Below are positions 20,928-32,197 of a DNA stretch of 64,000 nt, piece by piece. The position numbers were made by a program, and so were the translations under genes. A model generated the notes under the pieces. It was not told where the DNA came from. It worked only from the letters and a program-made list of their open reading frames with translations, and did not search any database. The DNA is from Phytophthora sp. 'mugwort' (taxonomy: Eukaryota; Oomycota; Peronosporomycetes; Peronosporales; Peronosporaceae): assembly GCA_033558025.1 (NCBI GenBank), contig JAUCEF010000014.1, positions 2,790,001 to 2,854,000 of the forward strand, in the 5' to 3' direction. Position 1 is the first letter of the stretch; each line of letters opens with the position of its first letter.

Positions 20928-21514
20928 CCATCAAAGGTCCGACCTCTCCGACCTTCCGACCTGTACCAAAACGTAGGTACGGTTGCCTCTATAAACACAT
21001 AGCTACTATTTTTTTAAAGGAATGTATAGACATGACGCGGCTAGGGGAAAATGTTGAGTGAGTTCAACGGCTCGTTGAACAAGGCCGGCATAAGGAGAAG
21101 ACCTGAAAGTGCCTGTTGGCCGAGAAAAACGATAGAACAAAACTCGAACCAAAAAGGGCGCTTGAGCCATATGGGCCCAGCGTGCCAAATTGAATTGTGA
21201 GTGCGCCCATCTGAAATCGGAGTCCTCTATTAGGTGCCAAAACAATAGTGGCGGACAGATTAATGTGTATCACACCTAGGGTTATAATATAACGCAAGGT
21301 TTTTCAGCTTTATCGCCACATTTCATTCGCTCACTGTGTACGGCACCTACCGACAGCAAGATTATTAGCTCACTCTTTATTTTCGCCGGCTGGAGGCAAG
21401 TGCACCGGCGAGTACGCCAAACAGCATGACATAATGGTGCCCTGGTCCAGCCTCAGCCCCCACCCCAAGCCCAGCCTACCTCCCCCGCCACCAGTTCCTC
21501 ACCCCCCACCCCCA
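20928..21514. other. Spacer between solo Cryptons, no gene seen
   Basis: There are no recognisable proteins. The part from 21440 to 21520 is C-rich, with runs of CCCCACCC; the part from 20930 to 21300 is mixed sequence with short chance frames. Confidence 0.4.
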
Positions 21515-21596
21515 CCCACCCCACGGAGCTCGAGGCGAGCACCGGGCAGCAATGTCCGGAGGCGCGGGTTCGATAACCGCCGAGGGGATCTTTTTT
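21515..21596 (+). ncRNA. Second tRNA-like Pol III sequence with T-run
   Basis: A D-arm-like GCTC-GAGGC-GAGC is followed by an anticodon-like stem CCGGG/TCCGG. A T arm GCGG-GTTCGATAA-CCGC with a box B match (GGTTCGATAACC) comes next, then GGGG pairing with upstream CCCC, and TTTTTT (21591-21596), the Pol III stop signal. The acceptor stem is poor, so it is a decayed tRNA or a tRNA-derived SINE head. It lies between solo Crypton 2 and solo Crypton 3. Confidence 0.5.
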
Positions 21597-21931
21597 GTGT
21601 ATGTTGTTTATGAAATGTGTGCATGTGTCTGTATGTTTGGCTAGTGTGTGTGTCGATGCGTGCCGTATGCGTTGAGACTCATTTCTTCGAGGGTAAACTT
21701 TGTGCTCCTCGTGCCGAGGGTAACATTGCTATTCCGCAAGGAGGTTAATCTTTGTGTTTGCTAGGAGGGTAACATTGCTGTTCGACGTAGCGAGTTCTTA
21801 ATGCGAGTCATACACGTTTTGGGCTTTTTCTCTCTCGTTATTGAATTAACCCTGGGTGACATTCAGATTATCTTATTCTGCTTCGTCATCGATATACAGG
21901 CGACGTATGAGACTACGCGATCGCAAGGATA
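21597..21931. other. Spacer before solo Crypton 3
   Basis: TG-rich sequence with GAGGGTAAC repeated three times (21692, 21717 and 21764), possibly the body of a SINE headed by the tRNA-like sequence. No gene was seen. Confidence 0.35.
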
Positions 21932-23936
21932 TCATGCGAGTGTGATGGCGCTGGGTCTAACGATAAACCCAGCGCCAATGAGCTGTTGGTAGCGGCGAAT
22001 CTTGTTGTTGGGGCGTCCGACTTTGTGGTGTCCATGCAGATACTCAAGCACCGCGTTAGATCCACGCGACGTGATTCCCCGCTCTCGAAGGAAGAAGAGG
22101 AGTGTATCTTCTTCGACCACACCGGTAGCCAGCACGTCGTCGCAATAGTGCGGCGATTTCTCGTCGAGAGTGAAACCGTCCCCGAGGAAAAGCTTCATGA
22201 AGGCGACAAGAAGTTTGGCGTCGGTCTTCTTCTTCTTTATGGCTCCGTCGAAGGAGTTCCACATGCGCGGCGTCTGGGCGTTCCACGCGAACCACGTATC
22301 CTTAAGGTAAATCACCGCTTTGACGACGTCGCTTTTTCTGAGGCTCTTGCGTGGCTGCATCCTCACTGACTTGTCCAAAGTTCATCTTGTTGGCCTGTGT
22401 GCTGCAGATCTTGGACCCCAGATCCGCTAGACGAGCTTAGAGCTTTTGGTTCAGGCTGACTAACTGCTTGATCAAGACAGTTTGTTCCGTCATCATGGTG
22501 TCATATTTTTCTTCTCCATCCAGTTTGTCTCCGCTGTCGTTATTGTCCGGCTTGTCTTCGTCATTGCATCCATACGTCAGGTGAGACGATCAGGCAAGAT
22601 GCTCAGAGATGGAGAGCCCACAGGTCACGACACACTTTTCCAAGCGCAGTACAACGGGACCGTCGCCGTTCAGCGTCTTTACTGAAGAGTGGCGGATCAG
22701 GTACGTCGCCAATACTTCGCGCACCCTGGTGTTCACGGTGAATTGCGTCATGTAGCAGTGCATTACTCGAACAAGAGCGCAACCACAGCGCGGAGCTTGG
22801 TCCGGGTGCCTGCATCGAAGCTCCTGAACGATGCCAGCAGGATTTGAGCGTCGGGAGCCTTGCCGCTGAGGACCTTGACCACCTTGTAATCCTCACTCGG
22901 TGTGTTGAAGACGTATGCAAATGCCTTGTTTGTCGCTGTCATGTTCCAGGCGCCACGGTCGAAGATCCATGCGGGCTGAGAGACGATGACCCATTTGCGT
23001 GCTGGGCACCACCTCGACGGAACGAATGGGCTGACAGCGCTTTGGTCACACCAGCTTTCTTTGCCACGTGGCTGAGAGCACGGACGTAGCTGTGGATACC
23101 CGGTATGCTCTCCGTCTGCGATGCTTGCGGTGCTGTCCCAGTTGTCTCTTCCGCGTTGCTTGTTTCTTCTGGGTAGTCAATCAGATCGAGTAGCGGTGTT
23201 GTCGCTGTCATCACTACCAGTGCGCGCACAGATGTGTCCGGAAGCTGGCACAAGAGCGCGACGGTCGGGGAAGACTGCGTGGCGAGCGCAACGGCGATGA
23301 CGAAGAGAGGGCATGTGCTGAAATTATCGTCCGCAAAGAGGGAAAGGCCTTGCTCTTCCGACGCCTTCATCCGCATGAATCGCACGAAGAAATATCGCCC
23401 GCGCTTATCATCAGGTTGGCTTTGCGGAGGAGGTTCAAGTCCGACGCGCGGCCAAACAGGAACCAGAGGAGACACAGAAGCGCAGCGTTGGTAGTCGGCA
23501 GCTGTGTTAGCTGTAGAATATAAATACGCCATCATTTGCTTCAGATCCCTCTTTGTACACGCTGGCGCCTTGTTCGTGAAGCCCCCGGAAGGACGCATGT
23601 TGCAGTAGCGCTCAAGCGTCTGGCCCATCGTAAGAAGACGCTTGTCGACAGATGAACGAAGCTGAGGGAACTGATCTAACAGCCACTCTTAGCCTGCCGA
23701 TATTACTGCATGACAGAGTGCCGAGACAGTGGGGCACCCTTCCTCCCCTCCTTGAAAGCTAAATGCATACCAAACTTTTCATCACCGCCACCAGCGCATA
23801 TGGGCGGTGTCGCGCAGCATGCAATCCTTCACATAGTCGAGCAATACACCCTCGTAACGCAGGAAACCCATAAAACATAAGACCGCATTCTCTAGGCCTT
23901 TCTCGTGTTGGAAGGAGCCAAGTCGTCGATGTTCAT
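21932..23936 (-). pseudogene. Solo Crypton tyrosine recombinase 3, heavily decayed
   Basis: It begins MNIDDLAPSNTRKA (23936) and follows the same order as the other copies: SRHSVMQ, LFGRASDLN (box I, reached after a frameshift near 23490), AHSFRRGGAQHAN (HxxR box), RWIFDRGAW and KAFAYVFN (new frame after 22980). The C-terminal domain DTWFAWNAQTPRMW...FMKLFLGDGF then ends it (22378-21932). At least four frameshifts and several stops are present. Sequence differs clearly from the other two copies, so it is a separate, older insertion rather than a local duplicate. Confidence 0.75.
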
Positions 23937-24037
23937 CTTGGAGACAATTCAACGGTGTATGGTCGGACGATTGCTGGGTATAAAGGAAATATGCTATTGA
24001 TTGTGTGTTTGTATATGCATACATAAACGGCCATCCG

Positions 24038-24060
24038 CCTCCGACCAAATATGTCGCCGA
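24038..24060 (-). promoter_or_regulatory. Leader palindrome of solo Crypton 3
   Basis: CTCCGACCAAATATGTCGCCGAG is an imperfect inverted repeat about 100 bp upstream of the recombinase start, equivalent to the motif in the other copies. Confidence 0.45.
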
Positions 24061-24222
24061 GACGGCTGGATACCGGACCGGCAAGTACATAGATGCATCG
24101 ATTGGCTAAAATATTATCCTACATAAGTTTGGATTGGTCATAAAACACGTTTAGGTCGCGATGCATACTTCATTGGACGAAATGCACAATACAATTTCGA
24201 AGTGTTGTCAGACCTTTGATCA

Positions 24223-24234
24223 TATTCATCCATA
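24223..24234 (-). other. Shared Crypton 5'-terminal motif (copy 3)
   Basis: TATTCATCCATA lies 287 bp upstream of the recombinase start, in the same place as in the other copies. Confidence 0.6.
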
Positions 24235-24284
24235 AACACTGCAGTCGTACCTTAGAAGAGCGGATTTTCTGCGAGCTCTTCGCT

Positions 24285-24370
24285 ATGTTCAATGAGGTTC
24301 GGCACGTCGCACCAAAGATTCACACAGCTCACTGTTCAATGGCATAGTGAATGCCACAAACATCTCCGCG
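24285..24370 (-). pseudogene. Short decayed duplicate of an eIF4G segment
   Basis: About 85 bp resemble 26112-26200 inside the eIF4G gene, in the same orientation. Shared blocks are TTCGGCACGTCGCACCAAAG and TGTTCAATGGCATAG. Small indels separate the blocks, so the copy is not coding. It sits just outside the 5' end of solo Crypton 3. Confidence 0.65.
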
Positions 24371-24509
24371 ATCCACCACGTGAGCGAAGGCTGCGTGAAC
24401 ATCGAGTGTACACGTCAAAGCTGGAAGCGCAAGCCTCCCATAAGCGTCGTACCATTAGCAAAAGCGTGAACTTAGTGCCGAGTTCCCTGTCAGTCCTGGA
24501 AAAGGTTTG

Positions 24510-25063
24510 CTACGCTGAAGAGGGGGGGGTGAAGAGCGTAGGAAGGGACAGGAACGTCTCGAGCCTGAGCAGAACCAACTTGCGATTCAGAGGCAGCAGC
24601 GACTGGCGAAACACGCTCAAACCGAGAAAGACCAAGCAACCAAGAAGTTCCAGGCAGCACGCACTGAAACACTTGAGAAGCAAAAATGCGCGTCGAGAGC
24701 GAATGTCCAGCGATACTAGCAAGAGTCAAAGCAGCAACGAGCATTGAGGAATCGCTCTCAGCAGGACTTGTTACGCCAACAGATGCATGAACGCGAAGTG
24801 CGTAGTCTTGAGGCAAATCAAACCGAGGTGCAGCTCAATGCCCGACTTTCGCAGAATTGCATCACCAAGCAGGTGCTGCACAAGCGGGAGATATCTTTGA
24901 GGCTCAGTATCGATCTCGACTATAGGTTTTTTTCATCTGCTGTGCGTATTATTTAGTGGGTGCACTTTGCCAAAAGTTTGCTAACAAGTTGTTCCTATTT
25001 TTTCTTCTTTTTACAGCTACAGGCCTTACAGCATCGACAATTTCAGCAAATGATTCGACTCTA
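24510..25063 (+). pseudogene. Coiled-coil protein gene remnant
   Basis: One frame from about 24531 reads as a long Gln/Glu/Arg/Lys-rich helix, e.g. EERRKGQERLEPEQNQLA and LLRQQMHEREVRSLEA, typical of a coiled coil. A single TAG interrupts it at 24716. A possible intron (about 24930-25016, ending in a pyrimidine tract and CAG) leads to a last piece LQALQHRQFQQMIRL. No family can be named, since such charged coils are unspecific. It may be the 3' end of a gene cut off by the repeats to its left. Confidence 0.45.
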
Positions 25064-25290
25064 GCTAGTTCTGGAATAGCCTACAAATACTCACTCGTCT
25101 TTTTTTTTTCTTTCATTTTTTGTGCTTTAAGCTAACTAGGTCCTGTGGTTATCGCCTTGAGCATGCAATTGAGCGCACCTGAACGCACTAAGCGCTCGCT
25201 AAGAGGTGGCACATCCTCATGCATCAGCCTGCACGACGAAATCCATGCGGCATTTGCGCCATAGCAGGCGAAGTCCCCATCGGTAGATGA
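25064..25290. other. Intergenic DNA downstream of eIF4G
   Basis: No gene was seen; this is the likely 3' untranslated and terminator region of eIF4G. It contains a T-run at 25099-25109. Confidence 0.4.
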
Positions 25291-28200
25291 TCACTTGGTA
25301 CGGGCCAATTCCTCTACAAACTCGCCCAGCTCCTCCTGCACTCGCTTCCTACTCACACTATTGTCGTTCTTCAGCTCGAGCCACTTGCTGAAGGCCGGAG
25401 CCACCACAGCGCCTTCCTTCACTAAATGCTTGAGGAGCTTCTTCACTTCGTCTGCATCAATTGTTACAAAACCAAAGAAACTAGTTAGATATCGTCACAC
25501 AGCTAGTGGTTTTCAAGCATAGAACCAGAATCCGTACCATTGTCAGTTCGAGTCTGCAGGATTGCCGACACTAGGCGAACTTGGGTGTCAGTATTGCCGC
25601 AGAAGCCCGTCAGAAGCATGCATCGCTCAGCCGACGGCAATTCTCCCTCCTTCGACAAGTTCAGAATAAACAGGCACGCGTACGTTGCGAACAGCGGGTC
25701 ATTCAGCATTGCATCAGGAATGTTCTTCTCGATAAACGACACAACTTCTGCGTACGACGAAGCTTTGCTCACGAGCTCCACAAGTCCGAACGCAGGTTCC
25801 AACGGCAGCACGTCCTCGAGATCGTATTTCTTAATCCATTCCTGCAGGTCCTTGTGGGACTGTTTGTACGACGGGAACACGCTCAGAATCGTCACATTCG
25901 TCGCGCTAATCTCCTTCTTCGCCTTTTCAGCATCAACTGCCTTCAATAGCTTCAGTGTTTCACCAAGGACAGCAGCGAGGAACCCACCGTCAACCAGTTC
26001 TTCCATCGCAGCCTTGTCCACAGCCTGAAGACAACCTCCCAGCATCCAGTCCACCGAAACGCCAGTAAGTGTTGAGTTCTTCATAAAACGAACCACAAAC
26101 TCAGGCATGTGTTCATGAAGCTTCGGCACGTCGCACCAAAGATCACCGCACACTTCAATCATTTGTTCAATGGCATAGCGAATGCCCACAAACGTTAGGA
26201 TCTTCGACTCCAGGCTCAGCTTGTCAAGCATTTCAGTCATCTTTTCGCGAGCCTCATCCTTGGCATCGATAGCTTCCTTCAGAACCTCGAAAGCGAAAAC
26301 ACGGTTGACGTCCTCATGGTTCTTGAACTCCTTCTGAACCTCAGCAAGGCACGTCTCAGCTTCCTTCAGGTCAACAATTGATACGTACTCCTCAGCAATG
26401 GATTTAGCCTTCTTGCCAATCTTTTCCCGAGCTTCATCGTCAAGCGGGGGGATTACTTTGGCACGAGGAGCAGGCGACTGTGGCTTCTTGGCAGCAACTG
26501 CCGGACCACGACGGCTGCTAGGGAAGCTTGCCGGGCCCGACCCACTAGAGCCACCACGTCCACCTTGCCGCGCGCCAAAGCCAAAAGCAGCGGGTCTACC
26601 CGCTGGTCCGGTTTTCACCGAATCATCACGCGCCCCAATGCCACGCGGAAGCGTCATCTGCCTATTGTTGTTGCCACGGCTGCTCATGGACTGCGAGTGC
26701 TGATACACTGGAGCCATAGTCGAGCGACCGCTGTTAAAACCATCACGGGAAGAGTTTGATCGACGGTCCGACCGGAATTGGTCGCGATCTCCACGGTCAC
26801 GGCCACCCCCACTGGGCCCGCTACTCGGCGGCGCACGAGCTTCTCGCTCAGCCTCCTTTCGAATTTCGTTCAAAGTCTTCTGCTTCAATTCCTTTCGGCG
26901 CGGCTCCCATCTGTGCTGACGCAGCTCGATAACGTCCTTGATCATGAAGGTAATACGAGACGACAGACGTTTGTCCTTCGCCAGCTTGTTCTCCAAATAG
27001 TGGAAGTACGACGGCATGAAGCCCTGTGCGCCGTGCTTATCCAGATCTTTTCCCATCGTGGTCAGTAACTTAACCAAAGATTCAATACTCTCTTCATCAG
27101 GAGGATTGCTCGGATGCACACACACCAGCACACTGTCACTATTCAAACGAACGTCCATTAGCTTCATGATGCACTCGTGCATAATGCGTTCTTGAAGCAT
27201 GCCCTTTCGATACAATTCACCGATGAATCGGATGTTACCAAGCATGCGCAACTTCATAATCATTCGCTTCTCCTCGTAATCAGCTTCCATCTGCGGAGTG
27301 ATTTTGCCTTCTTCCTTATCCTTCTTGAAACTTTGCTCTAGCTCTTCGTAAATGTTATCCTTCTCAAATTCTTCTTGGCATGCATTCAGCAAAATGCGCT
27401 TAAAAGAACACGTCTTAATAGCAGAGCGACTGGCAGTCTCGTGATTTTCATAAGGACCATTTAGCACCTGGTCATCTCCCAAGTCGTCAAGGTCTTGGCC
27501 AGACCAGTAATACCGAGGTTCCTTAGGATCTTCTTCCACCCACACCTTAATAAACTTGTGGTCTCGCACACGAACTTCACTTAGCTTCATATTGGAAGGA
27601 GCCGGGACAGGTTCAAACTCGTCGCCACTGGCTGATTCCAAGGCACTGCTCACATCGTCAAAGGGTCCAACGACTTCCGAGTCTGCGTCGGACATAGCCG
27701 TCCAGTAAAACATATTATCATCATCGTTCTGAACGATCTTCAAGAAAGACCACACTTTCCAGTTCGTTTCCAGGTGCACACACAGATCCGCGTACATATC
27801 GCAAAAGTTCGGCTCGCCTACTGCCTTGTCGAAAATGATCTTGATCACCGTCTGCAGCATTTCCAGGCTTTCCATGTTGATGCTGGTCAGTTGTCCAGCC
27901 AGACGGTCGAACTTCTCGCGCGTCATCTTGTTCATGATACCATTCACATTCTTCTTCGTCACTTCCAAGGTTGACGCGTTCTTAGACGGAATCCAGCGGT
28001 CAGCTGAGCGGGTCAAAGGTTTAACAGGACCGTCCAGGAGAGGCGGGTCCGGTGGACCACCGCGACCTCCACGACCGCCACGGCCACCACGTTCGCCGCC
28101 TCTACCGCTGCGCTTAGGAAGGTCTTGAGATCGTGCCCACTGGCCACCGCCTGTGCCACCGCGTGATCCGCGTCCCGAGCCTCCGGACTGTCTTTCACCA

Positions 28201-30042
28201 CGCTCCCAGCCACCACCACTGCGTCCTCCTCGAGATCCACCGCGTGAGACAGCAACTTCACTCGTGATCTCCATGGATGGCCACTTCGATTCGGGAGCAA
28301 TTGCGGCTGCTGGAAGTTCCTTGTATTGCTCACGGAAGCTGTTAATTGTCATAATAATTAATTGTAAGCATAACGAGCACAAAATCAATAACGCATTCGA
28401 TCTTCGCACAAACGATGCTTGTTCCGCACCTCACGAGAAGCTCAAGCGTGTAGGTCACCTTGCCACCCGTTTTCTTCTGGAGTGTAACACTCACGTCCGT
28501 CGTGACTGTGTTTCCTGCCGGCTTTTCCGTAGCATCAGCTTCCACCTTGTCCTCCTCTACCACGGAGAGTGCCTTCTGTGTCAATGCAGTCGGAGCGGCG
28601 TCTTGCTTCTTCTTCGGAGAAATGGTCTTGGACTGCTCCACAGATGCCGCCGTTTCCTCTGTTGTCTCCTTTACAGTAATTTGCTTTGTTGACTTCGGGG
28701 ACGAGACATCACTACTGGTCGGAGGGGTGGTGGTTGTCGTTGTCGTCGTCGTCGTTGTAGTGGAAGGACCTGCCTTGCTAGTCTCCGACTTCTTTTCTAC
28801 CGTCTTTTCGACAGTCTTCGCTGCAGCCTTGTCGGCGGGCTTCTTGATCTCCTTAGATATCGGAGTGGGAGTTGACTCTGTCTTCTCTTCCTTAGCACCG
28901 TTCGCTGTAGATGCCTCGTTAACAGGCTCTGCAACTGATGCAGGCTTCTCGTAAGAAACATTCTTACTGAGAGACTTGGTGGGCGATTTCGTGACAAATT
29001 TCGCCGATCCGTTCTGTTTTGCATCCGTCTCTTGGGCCACCGGAGCAGGAGGAACAGCAGGAGATTCCTTTTCGGGGGTGAGCTCCTTCTTCTGTGGAGT
29101 GCTCTGTGCTGTAGTACTTGTGCTAGCAACTGTCGCCTTTGTATCCCCTGCTGCCGAACTGGCATCGCTAGGGTGTCCCGAGGACGAGCTCCGTCCGAGT
29201 ACAATGGGTTTTCCTGTCTTGGGATCAACAATCTCCAGTCGTTTAAGCTCGCGTTTCGGTGGTGGCTGGTGCTGTGGCTGCGGAACTTGCATCGGCATGG
29301 GCATTCCTCCCATTCCCATGCTCATCTCCTGCATAGGCGGTATACCGTATATCGGGGGACCTCCCATGTACTGACCGGACCCCATCATGTATGGGTGTGG
29401 GATCTGCATCTGCGGCGGATAGTATCCCTGTGCTGTGGGGTTCATGGCGCCTCTAGGCATGTATTGCTGCTGGTGCATGGCACCTCGCGGGGGGCCACGC
29501 ATTCGTGGCTGATGGTGGTGGCCGCCAGGGGGACCGCGCATCTGTTGCGGCATACCAGGGCCAGGCTGGCCGCCCATGGGCGGTGCAGGAGCGTAGCTCA
29601 TTGGTCCATTGTAAGGACGAGCAGTCTACCCATACAACAATACGTGAGTACAGTACTTAGCTATCAAACTAGAAAAGATTGAAAGACTGCTAGTTGGTTT
29701 AAGTGGAACGCACGTGCTGCAGGTTGAAGCTTCCGCCTTGTTTAAAGACTGGCGCGTTGACGTCCATGCCGTCGGCTCCGGGTGGCGTCATCTGCGAGTG
29801 CACGGGTGTATCGTTCTGCTGCTGTTGGGCGCTCTTGGGTCGGTATTCTTCAGAGTAGGGAATCAAATGAGTTTAGTCAATGAGGTTCTAGATCCCTCGG
29901 AGAGGGAGGACGGGAGGGGCGGAGAGGCAATACACGCGAACGTACCGAGGTGGTGCGGGTTACCGCGTGGGTGTGGCGCGCCGCCGTTGGGGCCGTAGCC
30001 TCCGCGGCCGCCGGGGTTGGAACTGGGATGCTGTGACTTCAT
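25291..30042 (-). CDS. EIF4G: Eukaryotic translation initiation factor 4G
   Basis: Five exons (30042-29946, 29847-29714, 29625-28430, 28338-25538, 25451-25291) join in frame to 1462 residues. The Pro/Gly/Met-rich N-terminus is followed by YTLELLV, a match to the YxxxxL-phi eIF4E-binding motif and encoded right at the exon 3/4 junction. RGG-rich sequence and a MIF4G domain start near STLEVTKKNVNGIMNKM; MIF4G binds eIF4A and eIF3. An MA3 domain starts at about EEYVSIVDLKEAETC, and a helical W2-like end closes the protein. The WW-like insert EPRYYWSGQDLDDL within the MIF4G region is notable. The scaffold joins the cap-binding protein, helicase and ribosome. Start was chosen at MKSQHPSSN because all upstream splice phases agree with it. 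Confidence 0.9.
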
Positions 30043-30221
30043 ACTTCCATCCAGCGCTCCCCTCAATTCTCCGTCTGACCGAAAGCTCTCCCCTTGTCGC
30101 GGGCGAGGGGGGGACTCGAATGTGAGCCAAACGGGCCAGCCAACCAACGGATTTGTGTAACGCTGATGTGGCGCAAAAACTACACTTGCATTTTGTATTG
30201 TTGGCTTGCACCCCGTCAAAT

Positions 30222-32104
30222 TTAGTTGCCGAGAAATGCAGCGGCAATTGCCGCGTTCGCGCGCTCCTCCTCCTGCTGACGGCGCAGCTTCACCGAGGCG
30301 GTGGACGGCAATGGAGGCAATGAAGAGCAAGTATTCTCCTCGTCTTTCGTCATGGCGGTGGACACAGCGTCCGAGAGCTGTGAGAAACACCAGCAACAAA
30401 GCGGCTCAGTAACCATTGACCATCACTCTCATCACGGTACTTGTCGTGGTACGTGGCAAAGGTATCTTTCAGGATACGGCATCGAATATCGCAGGGGATC
30501 AGCAACAAATGCTCTGCTTACCTCCTCCTCGGGCACGACGACGGGGGCGAACTCATCCAGCTCTAGCTCGACGTCCGAATCCCAGTGGAAACGACTGGCG
30601 AGAAACTGGCGCAGGTGAAGGGTCTTCTGTCGGAGCTGTTTGATGATAGATTAAAGATACCGTAGAGCGAGACGAGTAATTGTCAGCACCGGTTCCAGAA
30701 GGGTCCATCGGACGTGTGTTACCTGAGGTGGGGCGTCCTCATCCTCGAGCAACTCCAGCAAAGATAGCAAGCACGGACTCAGGAAGTTCTCGCTAGTCGT
30801 CTCGTCTTGAAAAAAGTCCTCTGGGATCTGTTCCAACTGCGTTCTGAAGAGCTTGATGAAGGCGACGAATAGCGGCACATGCGACGAGAGCGCTCGCTCG
30901 CACGAACACATCAATGCAATGAACTACAGGTATAACCATGAAACCCCCTGTGTAGTTAAGCCCTGAGAAACATCATCCTTCATTCGCTGCTGTTTGTAGC
31001 AACTTTACACACAAAAACGTACCTGTTTCCACTGTTCCAGTGCTGCAAGAGACGACAACTGCAAAAATACAAGGAACGATAGTTGCAGCTCGCCGATAAT
31101 TTCTTTCCAGTCGCCACCAAACTCCTCTTTGATGAGCTCTTCCAGCCTCTCACTGTATGCAAAATACACGACACAATTAATTCACCCGTCTTTACCTCAC
31201 AAGTATCATGCATCCAACAGGACCGACCTTCGATCGAAGTGATAAGCTGTTCGCGCCTCCGCCGATAGATCTGTTCGCGCTTTCTGTAGTGTAGTAAACC
31301 GCACCGTTCGCGGTAGGTCGGAAAAGTACGGGATAACGTCGTCCTGGGTCTTGGATGAGGTCGAAGCGTCTTCAACCGCGTCGCCTGGGAGAAGAATGGC
31401 ACCAAACTCCACGCCGCAGCGCTGAAAGGGTAAGAGTCAGACACCAAGGCCATCAAGAATGGAATGAGTATCAATTTCACGATATCCATCATAAGGTAAG
31501 TGCTCCAACCTGCAACACCGTGGTAGAAATGTAGTTGGATAGTCGCTGCCACGTCTTCAAATGCTGCTTCGGATATGGCCCCAGCCCACTGTCAAGCTGG
31601 AACGACTGTACAGCACCTACAATAGCAGCAGCAGCACCAAGAAATATCAATAAAAACAGAGGGATTTCCTTCATTATGCTCAGTAAGTGCAGCATTGCAC
31701 CAGTCAAGGGACGTACTTTCGAGGTTCTCCATGTTGAGTCCAGGTCGTGGCGGCCCCAGTTCCTCCCTCTCCAGGCTCCACTCGCGCACAATCACCTGCG
31801 CATGGCGCTCTAACTTGACGAAGAACCCTTGGCGAATGCCGTGCTCCTGTTCCCGAGAGCGGAATAGCACAAAGTGGATCCCTAACGGGAGGAACTTGAC
31901 GCCCTGAAACTTTGGGCCCGTGCGGAAGACCTCGTAGTCCACGCCAAATTCCGTGGCCGGCGGGACGTCCAGACACACGAGGAAACCGCCGATGGCGGCG
32001 GTGCTGCTGTCGCTTGTTGATTCGCTGGGCGTATTGTGCTCAGCACCGCGGAGCACGCGCGAGAAGAGGTCGGCAGCCGAGTCGCCGGGCTCGGTTCCAG
32101 CCAT
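30222..32104 (-). CDS. AAR2: AAR2-like U5 snRNP assembly factor
   Basis: Seven exons (32104-31717, 31616-31510, 31421-31228, 31152-31023, 30923-30723, 30635-30522, 30377-30222) join in frame to 429 residues. The N-terminal part has LVCLDVPPATEFGVDYEVF, GPKFQGVKFLPLGIHF and RQGFFVKL. These align with AAR2 motifs (GVPEGTEFGIDY, GPKFRGVKMIPPGIHF), and LGPYPKQHLKTWQRLSNYI matches the next conserved block. The helical C-terminal domain contains EELIKEEFGGDWKEIIGELQ and LLELLEDED and ends EFAPVVVPEEE before a charged tail. AAR2 holds Prp8 in a precursor U5 snRNP in the cytoplasm and nucleus. All intron phases are consistent; introns are about 90-150 bp. Confidence 0.88.
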
Positions 32105-32197
32105 TGCTGCAACAATAATAAGTAAAGGGTATACTCAATTTTGACAGGGTTACCTTGCGGGGTTACGTGTTGGGGTTACAGTAAACTTCAACATGTT

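Noticed and set aside
24292..24747. 151-codon plus-strand ORF
   Set aside because: Its first part is antisense to the decayed eIF4G duplicate, and its second part is the wrong frame of the coiled-coil remnant.
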